From assembly GCF_030817415.1 (NCBI RefSeq), contig NZ_JAUSZI010000002.1, positions 434,001-498,000 of the forward strand: a stretch of 64,000 nucleotides of DNA. The letters are read 5' to 3'. Origin of the DNA: Streptomyces umbrinus (lineage in GTDB: Bacteria; Actinomycetota; Actinomycetes; Streptomycetales; Streptomycetaceae). A program made the translations under genes and the position numbers. How positions within the stretch are numbered: the first letter of the stretch is position 1; the number at the start of each line of letters is the position of its first letter. The notes under the pieces are model-generated. The model was not told the origin of the DNA, searched no databases, and saw nothing but the letters and a program-made list of their open reading frames with translations. Shown piece by piece: positions 49,162-57,827 of this stretch.

Positions 49162-50736
49162 ATGAGCACACCCGACAGCCGCACCCAGGAGGTGCAGGCC
49201 GACGAGCCCGACGAGGGGGGCCGTGGCTCCCGCCTCCTCGACCTGGTCGAGCGTGCCGGAAACGCACTGCCGCATCCGTTCTGGCTGTTCTGGATCCTGG
49301 GCGGGGTGGTCGCCCTCGTCAGCTGGGCCCTGAACGTCTCCGGCCTGCGGGTCGAGGACCCCTCCTCGGGTGACCTGGTCGGCGTGCGCAGCGCCCTGTC
49401 GGTGGCCGCCGTGCGGGATCTGATCACCGGCGCCGAGGAGTCCTTCGTGACCTTCGGCCCGCTCGGCACCGTGCTCATGGTGATGCTCGGCGTTGCGGTC
49501 GCCGAGCGGTCGGGACTCTTCGAGGCGCTGGCCCGCCGCATGCTGTCGGGCCTTTCCCCGCGCGCGGTCGTCCTGGGCGTGGCCCTGGGCGGCGTACTGG
49601 GGAAGTTCCTGTCCGACTCCGCGTACGTGGTCCTCATCCCGCTCGGGGCGGTGGCCTTTCGCGCCGTGGGCCGCTCCCCCATGCTCGGCATGATCGTCGC
49701 GTTCGTCTCCATCAACGCCGCGGGTGACGCCAACCCGCTGATCGCCCCCGGTGACGCGCTGTTCGCCTCCGTGGCCACCGAGGCCGCGCAGCTCGTCGAC
49801 AAGGACGTGGTGGTCCGCGCGACGGACAACATGTACTTCACCACCGTCTCGGCGTTCGTGCTGGCCGGCACGATCGCCCTGGTCGTGGACAAGGTCCTCG
49901 CCAAGCGCGAGCACCACCTGCTCCCCGACGCGGACCTGGAGGCGGCCGCGGCACAGCAGGTCGTCGCCGCCGAGGTCGACGACGCCACCGAGGTACGGGC
50001 CCTGCGGACGACCGGTCTTGCCGTGCTCGGCTACGCCGCGCTGATCGTGCTCGCGATGGTGCCCGCCTCGTCGCCGCTCCGCGGCGAGGGCGGCGCGATC
50101 GTGGAGTCCACCTTCATGAACGCCATCGCCGTCTTCCTCACCGTCTTCTTCCTGCTCATCGGCGCGGTGTACGGGCGGCTCACCGGGCGGATCAGGGGGA
50201 GCCGCGCGATACCGGAGTTCATGGCGGAGGGAGTGCGTTCCATCGCTCCGCTGCTGGTGCTCTTCTTCGCCGTGTCCCAGTTCCTCGCCCTGTTCAAGTG
50301 GACCAACATCGCCACGGTCGTCGCGGTCGAAGGCGCGGACTTCCTGGAGCAGTTGGGCGCGCCCACTCTGGTGCTGTTCTCCCTGCTGATCCTCACGGTC
50401 GCGCTGATGAACCTCCTCATCACCTCCGGCTCCGCCCTGTGGGCCCTGGTCGCCCCGGCACTGGTACCGATGCTGATGCTGCTCGGCACCAGCCCGGCCA
50501 CCACCATGGCTCTGTACCGCATCGCCGATTCCTGTACGAACTCCATCACCCCCATGAGCACCTCGTTCATGCTCTGTGTCGGCTATCTGCAGACCCTGCG
50601 CCGCAAGGCCGGCATCGGCACCCTGGTCTCCTTCACCCTGCCCGTCGCCGCGATCATGCTGGTGGTGTGGGTGCTGCTGTTCTTCCTCTGGTATCTGCTG
50701 GGCATCCCGCTCGGTCCGGGCGCGCCGGTGCGGTGA
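49162..50736 (+). CDS. AbgT-family transporter
   Basis: 524-residue inner-membrane protein with about 11 hydrophobic segments. Motifs typical of AbgT (p-aminobenzoyl-glutamate uptake, or sulfonamide efflux): NALPHPFWLFWILGG, DANPLIAPGDALFASVA-like loop, FAVSQFLALFKWTNIA, LITSGSALWALVAPALVPM and DSCTNSITPMS. ATG 49162 has AGGAG 6 nt upstream. Followed 21 bp later by an ArsR-like regulator, probably in the same transcript. The neighbouring CocE hydrolase could release or process the transported compound; aminobenzoyl peptides are one idea only. Confidence 0.92.
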   Translation: MSTPDSRTQEVQADEPDEGGRGSRLLDLVERAGNALPHPFWLFWILGGVVALVSWALNVSGLRVEDPSSGDLVGVRSALSVAAVRDLITGAEESFVTFGPLGTVLMVMLGVAVAERSGLFEALARRMLSGLSPRAVVLGVALGGVLGKFLSDSAYVVLIPLGAVAFRAVGRSPMLGMIVAFVSINAAGDANPLIAPGDALFASVATEAAQLVDKDVVVRATDNMYFTTVSAFVLAGTIALVVDKVLAKREHHLLPDADLEAAAAQQVVAAEVDDATEVRALRTTGLAVLGYAALIVLAMVPASSPLRGEGGAIVESTFMNAIAVFLTVFFLLIGAVYGRLTGRIRGSRAIPEFMAEGVRSIAPLLVLFFAVSQFLALFKWTNIATVVAVEGADFLEQLGAPTLVLFSLLILTVALMNLLITSGSALWALVAPALVPMLMLLGTSPATTMALYRIADSCTNSITPMSTSFMLCVGYLQTLRRKAGIGTLVSFTLPVAAIMLVVWVLLFFLWYLLGIPLGPGAPVR

Positions 50737-50757
50737 CCTCCGCCGTACGCTGACGGC

Positions 50758-51849
50758 GTGAGCATCGTTCTCGACCTCGGAGGGCTCGGCCCCGCGGACC
50801 TCGCGGCAGGGCCCTCCCCGCTGTCGGAACTGATGGCGGGCCTGCACGTGCTCGCCGAACCCGAGCACCATCCGGAGGCCACCGGCTGGGCGTCCCGCGC
50901 CGTCGCCTCGGCACCCGGACTGCGCGACGAGTTGTCCACGTTCGCTCCTCTGTGGGCCCGCTTCCGCTGCCGCCTGTTCTTCCCCCGTGCGTTGCCGCTC
51001 GCGGCGAGCCTGGACGAGGAACTGGCGGCGATCGCGGCACTGCGGGCCGAGGACTTCCTCGAACTGGTGGCGCCCGGAGTCCTCGGCACCAACGCGCAGG
51101 CCATGCCGCCGGTTCGCGAGTTGCGCGCCGGCACCGCCGCCGCGGAGGACTACGCACGCAGCTGCCAGCGCCGTTCCTACGCCCGCGGTGAGCTGGCGCG
51201 ACAGTTGGTGGCGGCACCGCTCGATCTGCGGGACCGGCTGCTGGCGGTGCTACGGGCCGCGGACACCGCGTTCTTCGCCGAGGACTGGCGCATCCTGCGC
51301 CCGGCCCTGGAGGAGCACGCCCGGGAGGTACGTCGCCGGCTGGCGTCCCGCTCCCCCGCGGATGTGCTCACCGAACTGCTGCCGACCGCGGCCCGGGTCG
51401 GACCGGGGGAACGGGTACGGCTGGACAAACTGCAGATCGACGAGGTGAAGGTGGCCCCGCGCCCCCTCGTCCTCGTGCCGTCCGCCCGGGTGTGGCCGCA
51501 TCTGACCGTCAAGCACGAGCACCCGTCGTGCGTGGTGGTGCAGTACGCGGCGCGCGGCACCACCCCGACCGCGGAGCTGACCGTACGGGATCTGCATCAG
51601 CGGCTGATGGCGCTCACCTCGCCCGCGCGGATGGAGCTGTGCCGCCATCTGCTGGGCGAGCCCATCACCACCTCGGAGCTCGCCACCCGACTCGGTTCCA
51701 GCGAACCGCAGGTCTCGCGCGCCCTGCGGACCCTGCGTGACGCGGGCCTGGTGCGCTCCACCCGGGACGGCAAACTGGTCCGCCACCGGCTCGCCACGGA
51801 CGTCATCCAGCGGCTGGGCCACGACGTCCTGGCAACCGTGGCGCGGTGA
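50758..51849 (+). CDS. ArsR-like winged-helix regulator with a long N-terminal domain
   Basis: 363 residues. The C-terminal ~90 residues are an ArsR-type winged helix (LMALTSPARMELCRHLLGEP, ITTSELATRLGSSEPQVSRA, LRDAGLVRSTRDGKLVRHRL). The first ~260 residues are helical, without a family known to me by name beyond the actinobacterial ArsR-like group with such extensions (DUF5937-type). GTG 50758 is 21 bp from the AbgT stop, so it likely reports on that transporter's substrate. Confidence 0.82.
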   Translation: MSIVLDLGGLGPADLAAGPSPLSELMAGLHVLAEPEHHPEATGWASRAVASAPGLRDELSTFAPLWARFRCRLFFPRALPLAASLDEELAAIAALRAEDFLELVAPGVLGTNAQAMPPVRELRAGTAAAEDYARSCQRRSYARGELARQLVAAPLDLRDRLLAVLRAADTAFFAEDWRILRPALEEHAREVRRRLASRSPADVLTELLPTAARVGPGERVRLDKLQIDEVKVAPRPLVLVPSARVWPHLTVKHEHPSCVVVQYAARGTTPTAELTVRDLHQRLMALTSPARMELCRHLLGEPITTSELATRLGSSEPQVSRALRTLRDAGLVRSTRDGKLVRHRLATDVIQRLGHDVLATVAR

Positions 51850-51921
51850 ACCGGGTCGTCGGCGAAGGGTGCGCAGTGCCGGGTACCGCGCACGCACTCA
51901 CAGGGGCGGGCCCGCGCAGCG

Positions 51922-52668
51922 TCACAGCCGGGATCTCAGTACGTCGACCTCACAGCCCGGCGCGGACGGGTCGAAGCCGTGCTCGGCCAGCCAGCGAACC
52001 GCCAGCAGGCTTCGCAACGACCACCACGCGCGGATCACGTCGAGGTCGACGTCGGTGCCGTAGCCGGCGATGACGTCACCGAGGTGCTCCTCGTGTCCGA
52101 GTGTGAGGGTGGCGAGGTCGTACAGCGCATCGCCCCGGCCCGCCTCGGACCAGTCGATGATGCCCGTGATCTCGTCGCCGTCGACGAACACGTGAGCGAT
52201 CTGCAGGTCGCCGTGCGTGAACGCCGGAGGCCAGGGTCGGAGCGCGGCCTCGGCGACCTGGCGGTTGCGGGTGACCAGGTCGGCGGGCAGGACGCCGTCA
52301 GCCACGAGCCGCTCGCACTCGCCGTCGAGTTCCGCCGCCAGCTCGTCGAGGTCCCGGCCCGCCCGGCCGGGCCGGGGCGGCAACGGCGCGTCGTGCAGCT
52401 TCCGGACGGCGGCACCCGCCGCGGCCCATGCCGCCGGGGACGCGGTCGACGGCTCACCGAGGCGGCCGAGAGCCGTCCCCGGGACCGCGGCGATCGCCAG
52501 CACGGGCGGCCTGCGCCACAGGACCTCCGGGGTCGGGACCGGCACCAGGGCCATCGCCTCGACCTCGACGTCGATGCGCGCCTGATCGGCGTCCACCTTC
52601 AGGAACACATCGCCGACGCGCAGGGTCGCTCGCTCGGAATGAGCGACGACGACTTTCACCTCGTCCAT
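51922..52668 (-). CDS. Aminoglycoside phosphotransferase-like (APH) small-molecule kinase
   Basis: 248 residues of the APH/choline-kinase fold: nucleotide-binding strand RVGDVFLKVD, catalytic loop THGDLQIAHVFVD, metal site GIIDWSEAGRGDALYDLA. The catalytic loop normally reads HGDxxxxN; here the Asn is His. Substrate unknown; many members are not resistance enzymes. It converges on the ArsR-like gene. Confidence 0.82.
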   Translation of the reverse strand: MDEVKVVVAHSERATLRVGDVFLKVDADQARIDVEVEAMALVPVPTPEVLWRRPPVLAIAAVPGTALGRLGEPSTASPAAWAAAGAAVRKLHDAPLPPRPGRAGRDLDELAAELDGECERLVADGVLPADLVTRNRQVAEAALRPWPPAFTHGDLQIAHVFVDGDEITGIIDWSEAGRGDALYDLATLTLGHEEHLGDVIAGYGTDVDLDVIRAWWSLRSLLAVRWLAEHGFDPSAPGCEVDVLRSRL

Positions 52669-52799
52669 GGGCGACCAGTATCCCGGGGATGATCGCCGAC
52701 GTCGCTGGATTTATCGCGTGCGACTGCGCGGCTGACCGCGTCCTGCCACCCGGTGGCCTCGGGCACGACACCGACCGCCGACCGCCGACCAGGTCAAAC

Positions 52800-53070
52800 C
52801 CAGCACTTTCGTCCTGAGTCCTGAGCCGGGCCGGGATGGTCGGTGAAGTGCGGCAGGACCATCTCGACCAGCACGTCGACGTCCTCATCGACCATCGGCT
52901 CGCCGGTCATGCCCATCCGGTGGAGCAGGGCACCCACAACGACGTCGATGAAGAACAGGACCCGGGCCTCCGGCTCGCCGATCGCGTCCTGGAGCGCGAG
53001 CGGTACGGGTCCTGCAAGCGCGTGGACAGGATCTCGCGCAGGGCCGGATCACTGACGGCGTCACTGAACA
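52800..53070 (-). pseudogene. TetR-family regulator, C-terminal fragment with frameshift
   Basis: The minus strand gives DPALREILSTRLQDPYRS in one frame and ALQDAIGEPEARVLFFIDVV, then LLHRMGMTGEPMVDEDVDVL in another, ending VEMVLPHF: the C-terminal effector domain of a TetR protein. The helix-turn-helix half is missing and a frameshift lies near 53000. It abuts the esterase fragment at about 53080. Confidence 0.55.
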
Positions 53071-53096
53071 CACCCGCACCCCGACCCTCGCCATAC

Positions 53097-53401
53097 CGCA
53101 ACTGCGTCTGTTCCAGCGGCTCGCCGTGCCACCGGGAACCGACCCTCGCGCGCTCTCACCGCTGTACGCCGACAACCTCGACGGGCTGCCCCCAGCGCTC
53201 GTGGTGGTGCCGACCCACGACCCGGTGGCCGACCACGGCCGCCGCTACGCCGAACGACCCCAAGCGGCCGGGACATCCACTCGGCTCACCGAATACCCCG
53301 GAGCGGGGCACGCGTTCCTCAGCGTCCCGGGCCTGGCACAGCAGGCCGAGCCCGCACGGACGGAGATCCTCGAGTTCCTCCGAGCCTGCCTCGCCACGTG
53401 A
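53097..53401 (+). pseudogene. C-terminal fragment of an alpha/beta hydrolase-3 esterase
   Basis: Reads PRALSPLYADNLDGLPPALV, then VPTHDPVADHGRRYAERPQA and EYPGAGHAFLSVPG: the last third of a hormone-sensitive-lipase-type esterase with the catalytic Asp and His regions. The nucleophile Ser and oxyanion HGGG part are absent, so the piece is dead unless it is a stand-alone short protein. Confidence 0.6.
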
Positions 53402-53928
53402 GGCAGAAGCGAAGCACTACCGAGGTGCGGCCTCTGATCGACGGCTCGGACCTCCTCAGGGAAGTCCACCGGGATGGGCCGGCACTCAGTTGCCACCACT
53501 GGACAGGTCCGGCCGAGAGCAGGCCGTCGGCCATCACGGAGGAACTCCGCAAGGTCATGCTCACCGAGCCGACCTGCACGGCCGGCTGCTGCGGCGCCCT
53601 GTACGTCACCATGCGCCGCAAGCGCGATCAGGTGCTCTGGGACGCCTGGGAGAACACCAGCAACATCACTGCCGTGCCGACGGACTTCCGCTTCGATGCC
53701 GCCCAGTACGAGGCTGAACTCGCGCGAGCCGCGGCCGACCGTAGCTGGCCCGAGGCGTTCACCAGCCCCGAGAGTGTCGATGTCACGTTCCACCGGGCCC
53801 GGGGGTCGAACGATCCGCGGAAGACCGCTGAGATTCTCCAACGCCGAGGACCGGCTGCGAGACGTCACTACCGAGAGTGGCCCCGTCACCGACGGGGCCC
53901 CCTTCTTGTCGTAGCACCCGCACCTTGA
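53398..53928 (+). CDS. Hypothetical protein with a Cys pair, possibly decayed
   Basis: Starts GTG 53398, overlapping the esterase stop. Protein character is clear to about residue 125: VRPLIDGSDLLREVHRDGP, LTEPTCTAGCCGALYVTMRR, WENTSNITAVPTDFRFDAAQ and RSWPEAF. TCTAGCCGALYV could bind a metal. After that the sequence turns Arg-rich and crosses a hairpin terminator at 53879-53899, so a frameshift probably extended the frame and the real end is earlier. Function unknown. Confidence 0.5.
   Translation: MRQKRSTTEVRPLIDGSDLLREVHRDGPALSCHHWTGPAESRPSAITEELRKVMLTEPTCTAGCCGALYVTMRRKRDQVLWDAWENTSNITAVPTDFRFDAAQYEAELARAAADRSWPEAFTSPESVDVTFHRARGSNDPRKTAEILQRRGPAARRHYREWPRHRRGPLLVVAPAP
53879..53899 (+). 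terminator. Hairpin terminator
   Basis: GGCCCCGTC (53879-53887), loop ACC, GACGGGGCC (53891-53899), then CCCTTCTTG: a perfect 9-bp stem with a short T-rich tail. Confidence 0.65.
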
Positions 53929-53956
53929 TCGTTTCCTTGCTCCGGAAAAGGCCCAA

Positions 53957-53985
53957 CATCGTTTCGATGTCAATATCGATTCGAT
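53957..53985. promoter_or_regulatory. Paired palindromes upstream of padR
   Basis: CATCG-TTT-CGATG (53957-53969) and ATCGATTCGAT (53975-53985), centres 17 bp apart, so both lie on nearly the same DNA face. They precede the PadR start by 22 bp and are the likely operator for autoregulation. Confidence 0.55.
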
Positions 53986-54007
53986 GCACCTGTGAGACGA
54001 TGGCCCC

Positions 54008-54541
54008 ATGCTGGAACTCGCCATCCTGGGCTTCCTGGCCGAAGGCCCCTTGCCTGGTCATGAACTGCGCAGCCGTGTCTCCCATCTGACCGGCTACACC
54101 CGCCCGGTCAGCGACGGCAGTCTCTACCCGGCCATCAACCGCCTCGCCAAGGCGGGCCTGCTGGAACGGCAACCCGACCCGCGCGCGGGTGCCGCCCGCT
54201 ACCTGCTGAGCCTCACCGAGGCCGGCCACGCCGACATGCTCCAGCGCCTGCGCAAGCCCGCCGAGCACGAGATCACCGACCACACCCGCTTCTACACGGT
54301 GCTGTCCTTCCTCTCGCTGCTCCCCGGCGTGGCCGAACAGCACGCGGTACTGCGCCGACGCCTGGCCTTCCTGGAGGAGCCCGCGAGCTTCTTCTACGAC
54401 GGTGACCGGCCGATCCGCGCCGAGGAGGTCGCCGACCCCTACCGGCGCGGCCTTCTCCTGACCGCCCGCGCGACCAGCCGCGCCGAACGCGCCTGGCTCC
54501 GCGAGGCACTGGGCGAGGAACCGCTCGAGAAGAACTCCTGA
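54008..54541 (+). CDS. PadR-family regulator
   Basis: 177 residues. Winged helix at the N terminus (LELAILGFLAEGPLPGHELR, GSLYPAINRLAKAGLLER) and a C-terminal helical dimerisation part (HAVLRRRLAFLEEPASFFYD). PadR proteins repress detoxification or efflux genes and release on binding phenolics or drugs. It is 20 bp before the quinone oxidoreductase, the likely target. Confidence 0.92.
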   Translation: MLELAILGFLAEGPLPGHELRSRVSHLTGYTRPVSDGSLYPAINRLAKAGLLERQPDPRAGAARYLLSLTEAGHADMLQRLRKPAEHEITDHTRFYTVLSFLSLLPGVAEQHAVLRRRLAFLEEPASFFYDGDRPIRAEEVADPYRRGLLLTARATSRAERAWLREALGEEPLEKNS

Positions 54542-54561
54542 ACCACACCGGAGGTACGTCC

Positions 54562-55542
54562 ATGCTCGCGTCCTGGTACGACGAACAGGGCTCCGCCGCC
54601 GACGTGTTGCACGTCGGTGAACTGCCCGACCCCGAGCCCGGCCCCGGTGAGGTGCGGATCCGGGTGAGCGTGTCGGGCGTCAACCCCGGCGACACCAAGA
54701 AGCGCCGCGGCTGGCTCGGCTCCTCGATGCCCTACCCACGCGTGATCCCGCACAGCGATGCCGCCGGTGTCATCGACAAGGTGGGCGAGAGGGTCGACAC
54801 CCGCCGCGTAGGACAGCGGGTCTGGGTGTACGGCGCCCAGTCCTACCGGGCCTTCGGCACCGCGGCCCAGTACACCGTCGTACCCGACCCGCAGGCCGTC
54901 CCGCTCCCCGACCACCTCGGCGACGAACTCGGCGCGAGCCTGGGCATCCCCGGAATCACCGCCCACCGAGCGGTGTTCGCGGACGGCCCGGTCGGCGGCC
55001 GGATCGTACTCGTGCACGGGGTGCTCGGCGGCGTCGGCTCGCTGGCCGCCCAACTCGCCTGCTGGGACGGCGCCACCGTCATCGGCACCGTCCGCCGCAG
55101 CGGCGACCTCGACCGCGTCGACCCGGCTGTCATCTCCCACGCCGTCGCCCTGGACGCCGACGACCCGGCAGCCGAGATCCGCGCGTACGCGCCCGACGGC
55201 GTGAACTGCGTCATCGAGGTGTCCCTGTCGGCCAACGCCGACCTGGACAACGCGGTCACCGCACTCGACGCCGTCATCGCCGCCTACGGAACGCACGCCG
55301 ACCGCACCGAACTCCCTTTCTGGCCCCTGCTGTTCAACAACGTGACCGTGCGTCTGCTCGGCAGCGACGACTTCCCCGTCACGGCCAGACGGCAGGCAGC
55401 CCGCGACCTCACCGCGGCAGCCGCAGCCGGCGCCCTCACCGTCGGCATCGGTGACGTCTACCCGCTCGAGGACATCACCAAGGCCCACGACCGGGTCGAC
55501 GCGGGCGGGCGCGGCCGGGTGCTGGTCACGGTCACCGGCTGA
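54562..55542 (+). CDS. NADPH:quinone oxidoreductase-like, zinc-independent MDR family
   Basis: 326 residues of the medium-chain reductase family: EPGPGEVRIRVSVSGVNPGD, GIPGITAHRAVFADG and the nucleotide motif VHGVLGGVGSLAAQLA. No zinc-ligand Cys cluster, hence the quinone-reductase branch. ATG 54562 follows GGAGG. Co-transcribed with padR; probably reduces quinones or enals for detoxification. Confidence 0.9.
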   Translation: MLASWYDEQGSAADVLHVGELPDPEPGPGEVRIRVSVSGVNPGDTKKRRGWLGSSMPYPRVIPHSDAAGVIDKVGERVDTRRVGQRVWVYGAQSYRAFGTAAQYTVVPDPQAVPLPDHLGDELGASLGIPGITAHRAVFADGPVGGRIVLVHGVLGGVGSLAAQLACWDGATVIGTVRRSGDLDRVDPAVISHAVALDADDPAAEIRAYAPDGVNCVIEVSLSANADLDNAVTALDAVIAAYGTHADRTELPFWPLLFNNVTVRLLGSDDFPVTARRQAARDLTAAAAAGALTVGIGDVYPLEDITKAHDRVDAGGRGRVLVTVTG

Positions 55543-55680
55543 CGGGTACGCCGCCGATCGGCGCGCTCGGAGGACGAGCAGATCCTCGATCCGGGCCAGC
55601 GGATGGCCATGGACCCACTCGGGACGATGTCGACTGATCGGGATGGCCCCCGAGCCGTCGCAGGACATTCGCGGGGCACA

Positions 55681-56303
55681 TCAGCTCTCCTCGGAATTGC
55701 CGTGTGATTCGTCGGCTCGGGACACCCGTCGTACCAGGTCGGCCCAGGTGGACTGGAGCCGTGCGGCGGGGACTTGGTGTTCGTTGCGGAGGTGGTCGGC
55801 GGTCTCGAAGTTCACAAAGGCGAGCAGGGCATGGGTGAGCATGTCGTGGTCACCGTCGACTCCCGCTTCCCTGAGGAGCGTTGAGACATGGCGGTGCAGG
55901 GCACTGGCGGTGTCCACGCGTGGCGGCGTGCGTGCGGCAGTCGGCGTCCCAGGGCGGCGCCGGGGTCCGCGTCCGCGGTGTTGCGCTCGATGAGGGCGCA
56001 GCCGAACGCCTCCAGTCGATCTCTCGCGGGCGCGCCCGGCCCCAGCGGCGGGGGGCCTGACGTGTACGCCTCCTGGAACTCGGCCTCCGCTTCGGCGAGG
56101 AGGGCGAGCAGGAGGCCGTCACGGTCGCCGAACCGGCGAAAGAGCGTGCCCTTTCCGACGCCGGCCGCCTCCGCGACCTCGTGCATCGTCACATGCTCGG
56201 CGCCCCGCTCGGCCACCAGCCGGGCAGCCACCTCCAGCAGCCGGGCACGGTTGCGGGCGGCGTCGGCCCGCTCGCCTCTGGAGCCGTCGGATGCCCGTGT
56301 CAC
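55681..56303 (-). pseudogene. TetR-family regulator with one frameshift
   Basis: The first half is a normal TetR helix-turn-helix (RLLEVAARLVAERGAEHVTM, AEAAGVGKGTLFRRFGDRDG). After about codon 130 the coding sense moves to another frame (ALHRHVSTLLREAGVDGDHD, MLTHALLAFVNFETADHL, then VSRADESHGNSEES at the stop). The shift lies near 55910. Either a true pseudogene or a sequencing error. The GTG start overlaps the Rieske stop (GTGA), so the two were translated together. Confidence 0.75.
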
Positions 56304-56644
56304 TGTTCGGTCCGCGATGTGGCGCGTACGTACACGGATCCGTCCTCGATCAGAACCGGATAGACCGGGACGGGGCGGGTCGCAGGTGGGTCGAGGGGGT
56401 GGCCGGTGCGCAGGTCGAAGCGGGAGGCGTGCAGCCAGCACTCGACCGTGCAGCCGTCCACCTCCCCTTCCGACAGTGGGACGGCGCTGTGCGAACACAC
56501 GTCATGGATCGCGAAGACCTGCTGCTCGGCGACGACGAGGGCGAGGGCGAGGGCGACGGGAACGCTCTCCACCTCGAAGCGTCGCGGGACGTCTTCCTCG
56601 AGTACGTCGAGCTTGCAGACGTACGTGTAGCCGCTGCCGGGCAT
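56300..56644 (-). CDS. Rieske [2Fe-2S] ferredoxin
   Basis: 114 residues from ATG 56644 (a slightly longer start at 56662 is possible). The cluster ligands are C50 and H52 (CSH) and C69 and H72 (CWLH), with SRFDLRTGHPLDPPA after them. Small Rieske ferredoxins pass electrons to dioxygenases or nitrite reductases; here the only neighbours are a TetR gene and a YdhR-like protein, divergent. Confidence 0.9.
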   Translation of the reverse strand: MPGSGYTYVCKLDVLEEDVPRRFEVESVPVALALALVVAEQQVFAIHDVCSHSAVPLSEGEVDGCTVECWLHASRFDLRTGHPLDPPATRPVPVYPVLIEDGSVYVRATSRTEQ

Positions 56645-56884
56645 CGCTCTGCTCGGGTGCATCCATGACGCCGGTGGTACGTCATCCGGTTCACAGGGGT
56701 GCATCGGGCGTGCGGCGACGCTCGGCCCGGAGCGGCACGTGTGATCGTGTCTGAAGCACCGAGGCTAACGACGCGGACCGGAACCGGGACCCGCCTCCGG
56801 ACCGAGTCCGTCTCAGCAGATGGGCCTAGGCCTCGTCCGAACAGCGTCCGCACACCAATTCCGTTCTCGAAAGGAAAGAACGCC

Positions 56885-57268
56885 ATGCGCCCCGACATTG
56901 CTTGGTGGGACCTGTCCGCCTCCGGACAGACCATCGAGTCCATGCGTGAGTACCTGCGTGAGGAATCCGTCGCCGCGTTCTCCGAGGTACCCGGGCTTCG
57001 CTTCAAGATGTGGCTCTCCGATCCGGACATCAACCGGTGGGGAGCAGTTCTGTTGTGGGAGTCGGAAGAGGCGTCCCAGCAGGCGCTGCCCAGCCGGGCG
57101 CTCGAACTCATCGGCCACCCACCGCAGATCGCGCACGGGCTCGACGTGGAGGCCACGACCGAAGGTCGATACGAAACGCAACGACTCGCCCTGCAAGGGC
57201 TGGCCTTCACCGAAACACCGCAGAGGAAATCAAGCCGACGGGCAACCAGAGGGGATAGCAGGTCCTGA
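56885..57268 (+). CDS. YdhR-like putative monooxygenase (dimeric alpha/beta barrel), 3' end altered
   Basis: 127 residues from ATG 56885 behind AAAGGAAAG. FKMWLSDPDINRWGAVLLWE fits the YdhR/ABM-like fold used for small oxygenases. Residues after about 110 (PQRKSSRRATRGDSRS) are Arg/Ser-rich and unlike the rest, and a transposase scrap begins within 10 bp of the stop, so an IS insertion probably replaced the original end. It is divergent from the Rieske ferredoxin. Confidence 0.6.
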   Translation: MRPDIAWWDLSASGQTIESMREYLREESVAAFSEVPGLRFKMWLSDPDINRWGAVLLWESEEASQQALPSRALELIGHPPQIAHGLDVEATTEGRYETQRLALQGLAFTETPQRKSSRRATRGDSRS

Positions 57269-57272
57269 CCTC

Positions 57273-57371
57273 CGATTGGTGCACCCACGCTACGAGCGCG
57301 AGGCCGAACACTTCGTGGTCTTCACCAGCATCGCCTGCGCCCTCATCTGCTACCGCAGACTGGCCAACTGA
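57273..57371 (+). pseudogene. IS5-type transposase C-terminal scrap
   Basis: Reads HPRYEREAEHFVVFTSIACA then LICYRRLAN and a stop, the standard ending of an IS4/IS5-type streptomycete transposase. The rest of the gene is gone. Confidence 0.6.
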
Positions 57372-57429
57372 GATGACGTCCAAGAGCCGTCCGTAGCTTT
57401 CGGCCAATGGGCTCAGGCTCAGTCAGTAC

Positions 57430-57700
57430 AGCGAGCCGCGTGGAGCCGCCGGCGCCGCTCAGGTCGGACGTGTTGCCCCGGAACACCGTGCCGCCACCCC
57501 CGCCGTGAGAGCGGCCTGGATGAACCGGTGAGGGTGATGCTGGAACCGGACGTGGCGGCCTTGGTGGCCTTCAAGTTGCCCGTGTAGGTGCGTCGGCGAG
57601 CTGGATGGTGTCACCGGGAGCGGCTGCCGCGAGGGCGGACTTCGGCTTCGCCGTTCCACGAGTTCCGGTGCATGAACTTCGAGTCGGCGTGTGCGCCCCG
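57430..57700 (-). pseudogene. Remnant of a right-handed beta-helix (pectate-lyase-like) protein
   Basis: The minus strand shows, in shifting frames, KSALAAAAPGDTIQLADA, then TYTGNLKATKAATSGSSITL and FRGNTSDLSGAGGSTRL: the N-terminal coils of secreted beta-helix polysaccharide lyases. Several frameshifts and truncations are present. It sits next to a cellulase and suggests a former plant-polysaccharide gene pair. Confidence 0.5.
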
Positions 57701-57783
57701 GCGTTCACTCCCAGATGTGAACGCCTCGAACTGCGGATGCCGTCAGGACTCTTGATACGGACTCGGTCCCTTGCTTCTCTACT

Positions 57784-57802
57784 GATAGGAAAGTTTCCTA
57801 TC
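57784..57802. promoter_or_regulatory. Perfect 19-bp palindrome upstream of the GH5 gene
   Basis: GATAGGAAAGTTTCCTATC: 9-bp arms around a single G, 25 bp before the cellulase ATG. The GAAAnTTTC core is like palindromes described in streptomycete xylanase promoters. A sugar-responsive repressor is expected to bind here and block the gene. Confidence 0.7.
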
Positions 57803-57827
57803 GGACAGCTATGTGATCGGAGTTCGC

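Noticed and set aside
49147..50871. 574-codon minus-strand frame opposite the AbgT gene
   Set aside because: His/Gly/Arg-rich shadow; the plus strand encodes a well-formed membrane protein.
55552..55563. Palindrome CGCCGATCGGCG after the quinone oxidoreductase
   Set aside because: Short self-complementary GC words are common here and there is no loop or T-run to make it a terminator.
55543..55680. Possible short protein between the quinone oxidoreductase and TetR genes
   Set aside because: A minus-strand reading (PEWVHGHPLARIEDLLVL) has some protein character but no start, ribosome site or recognisable family.
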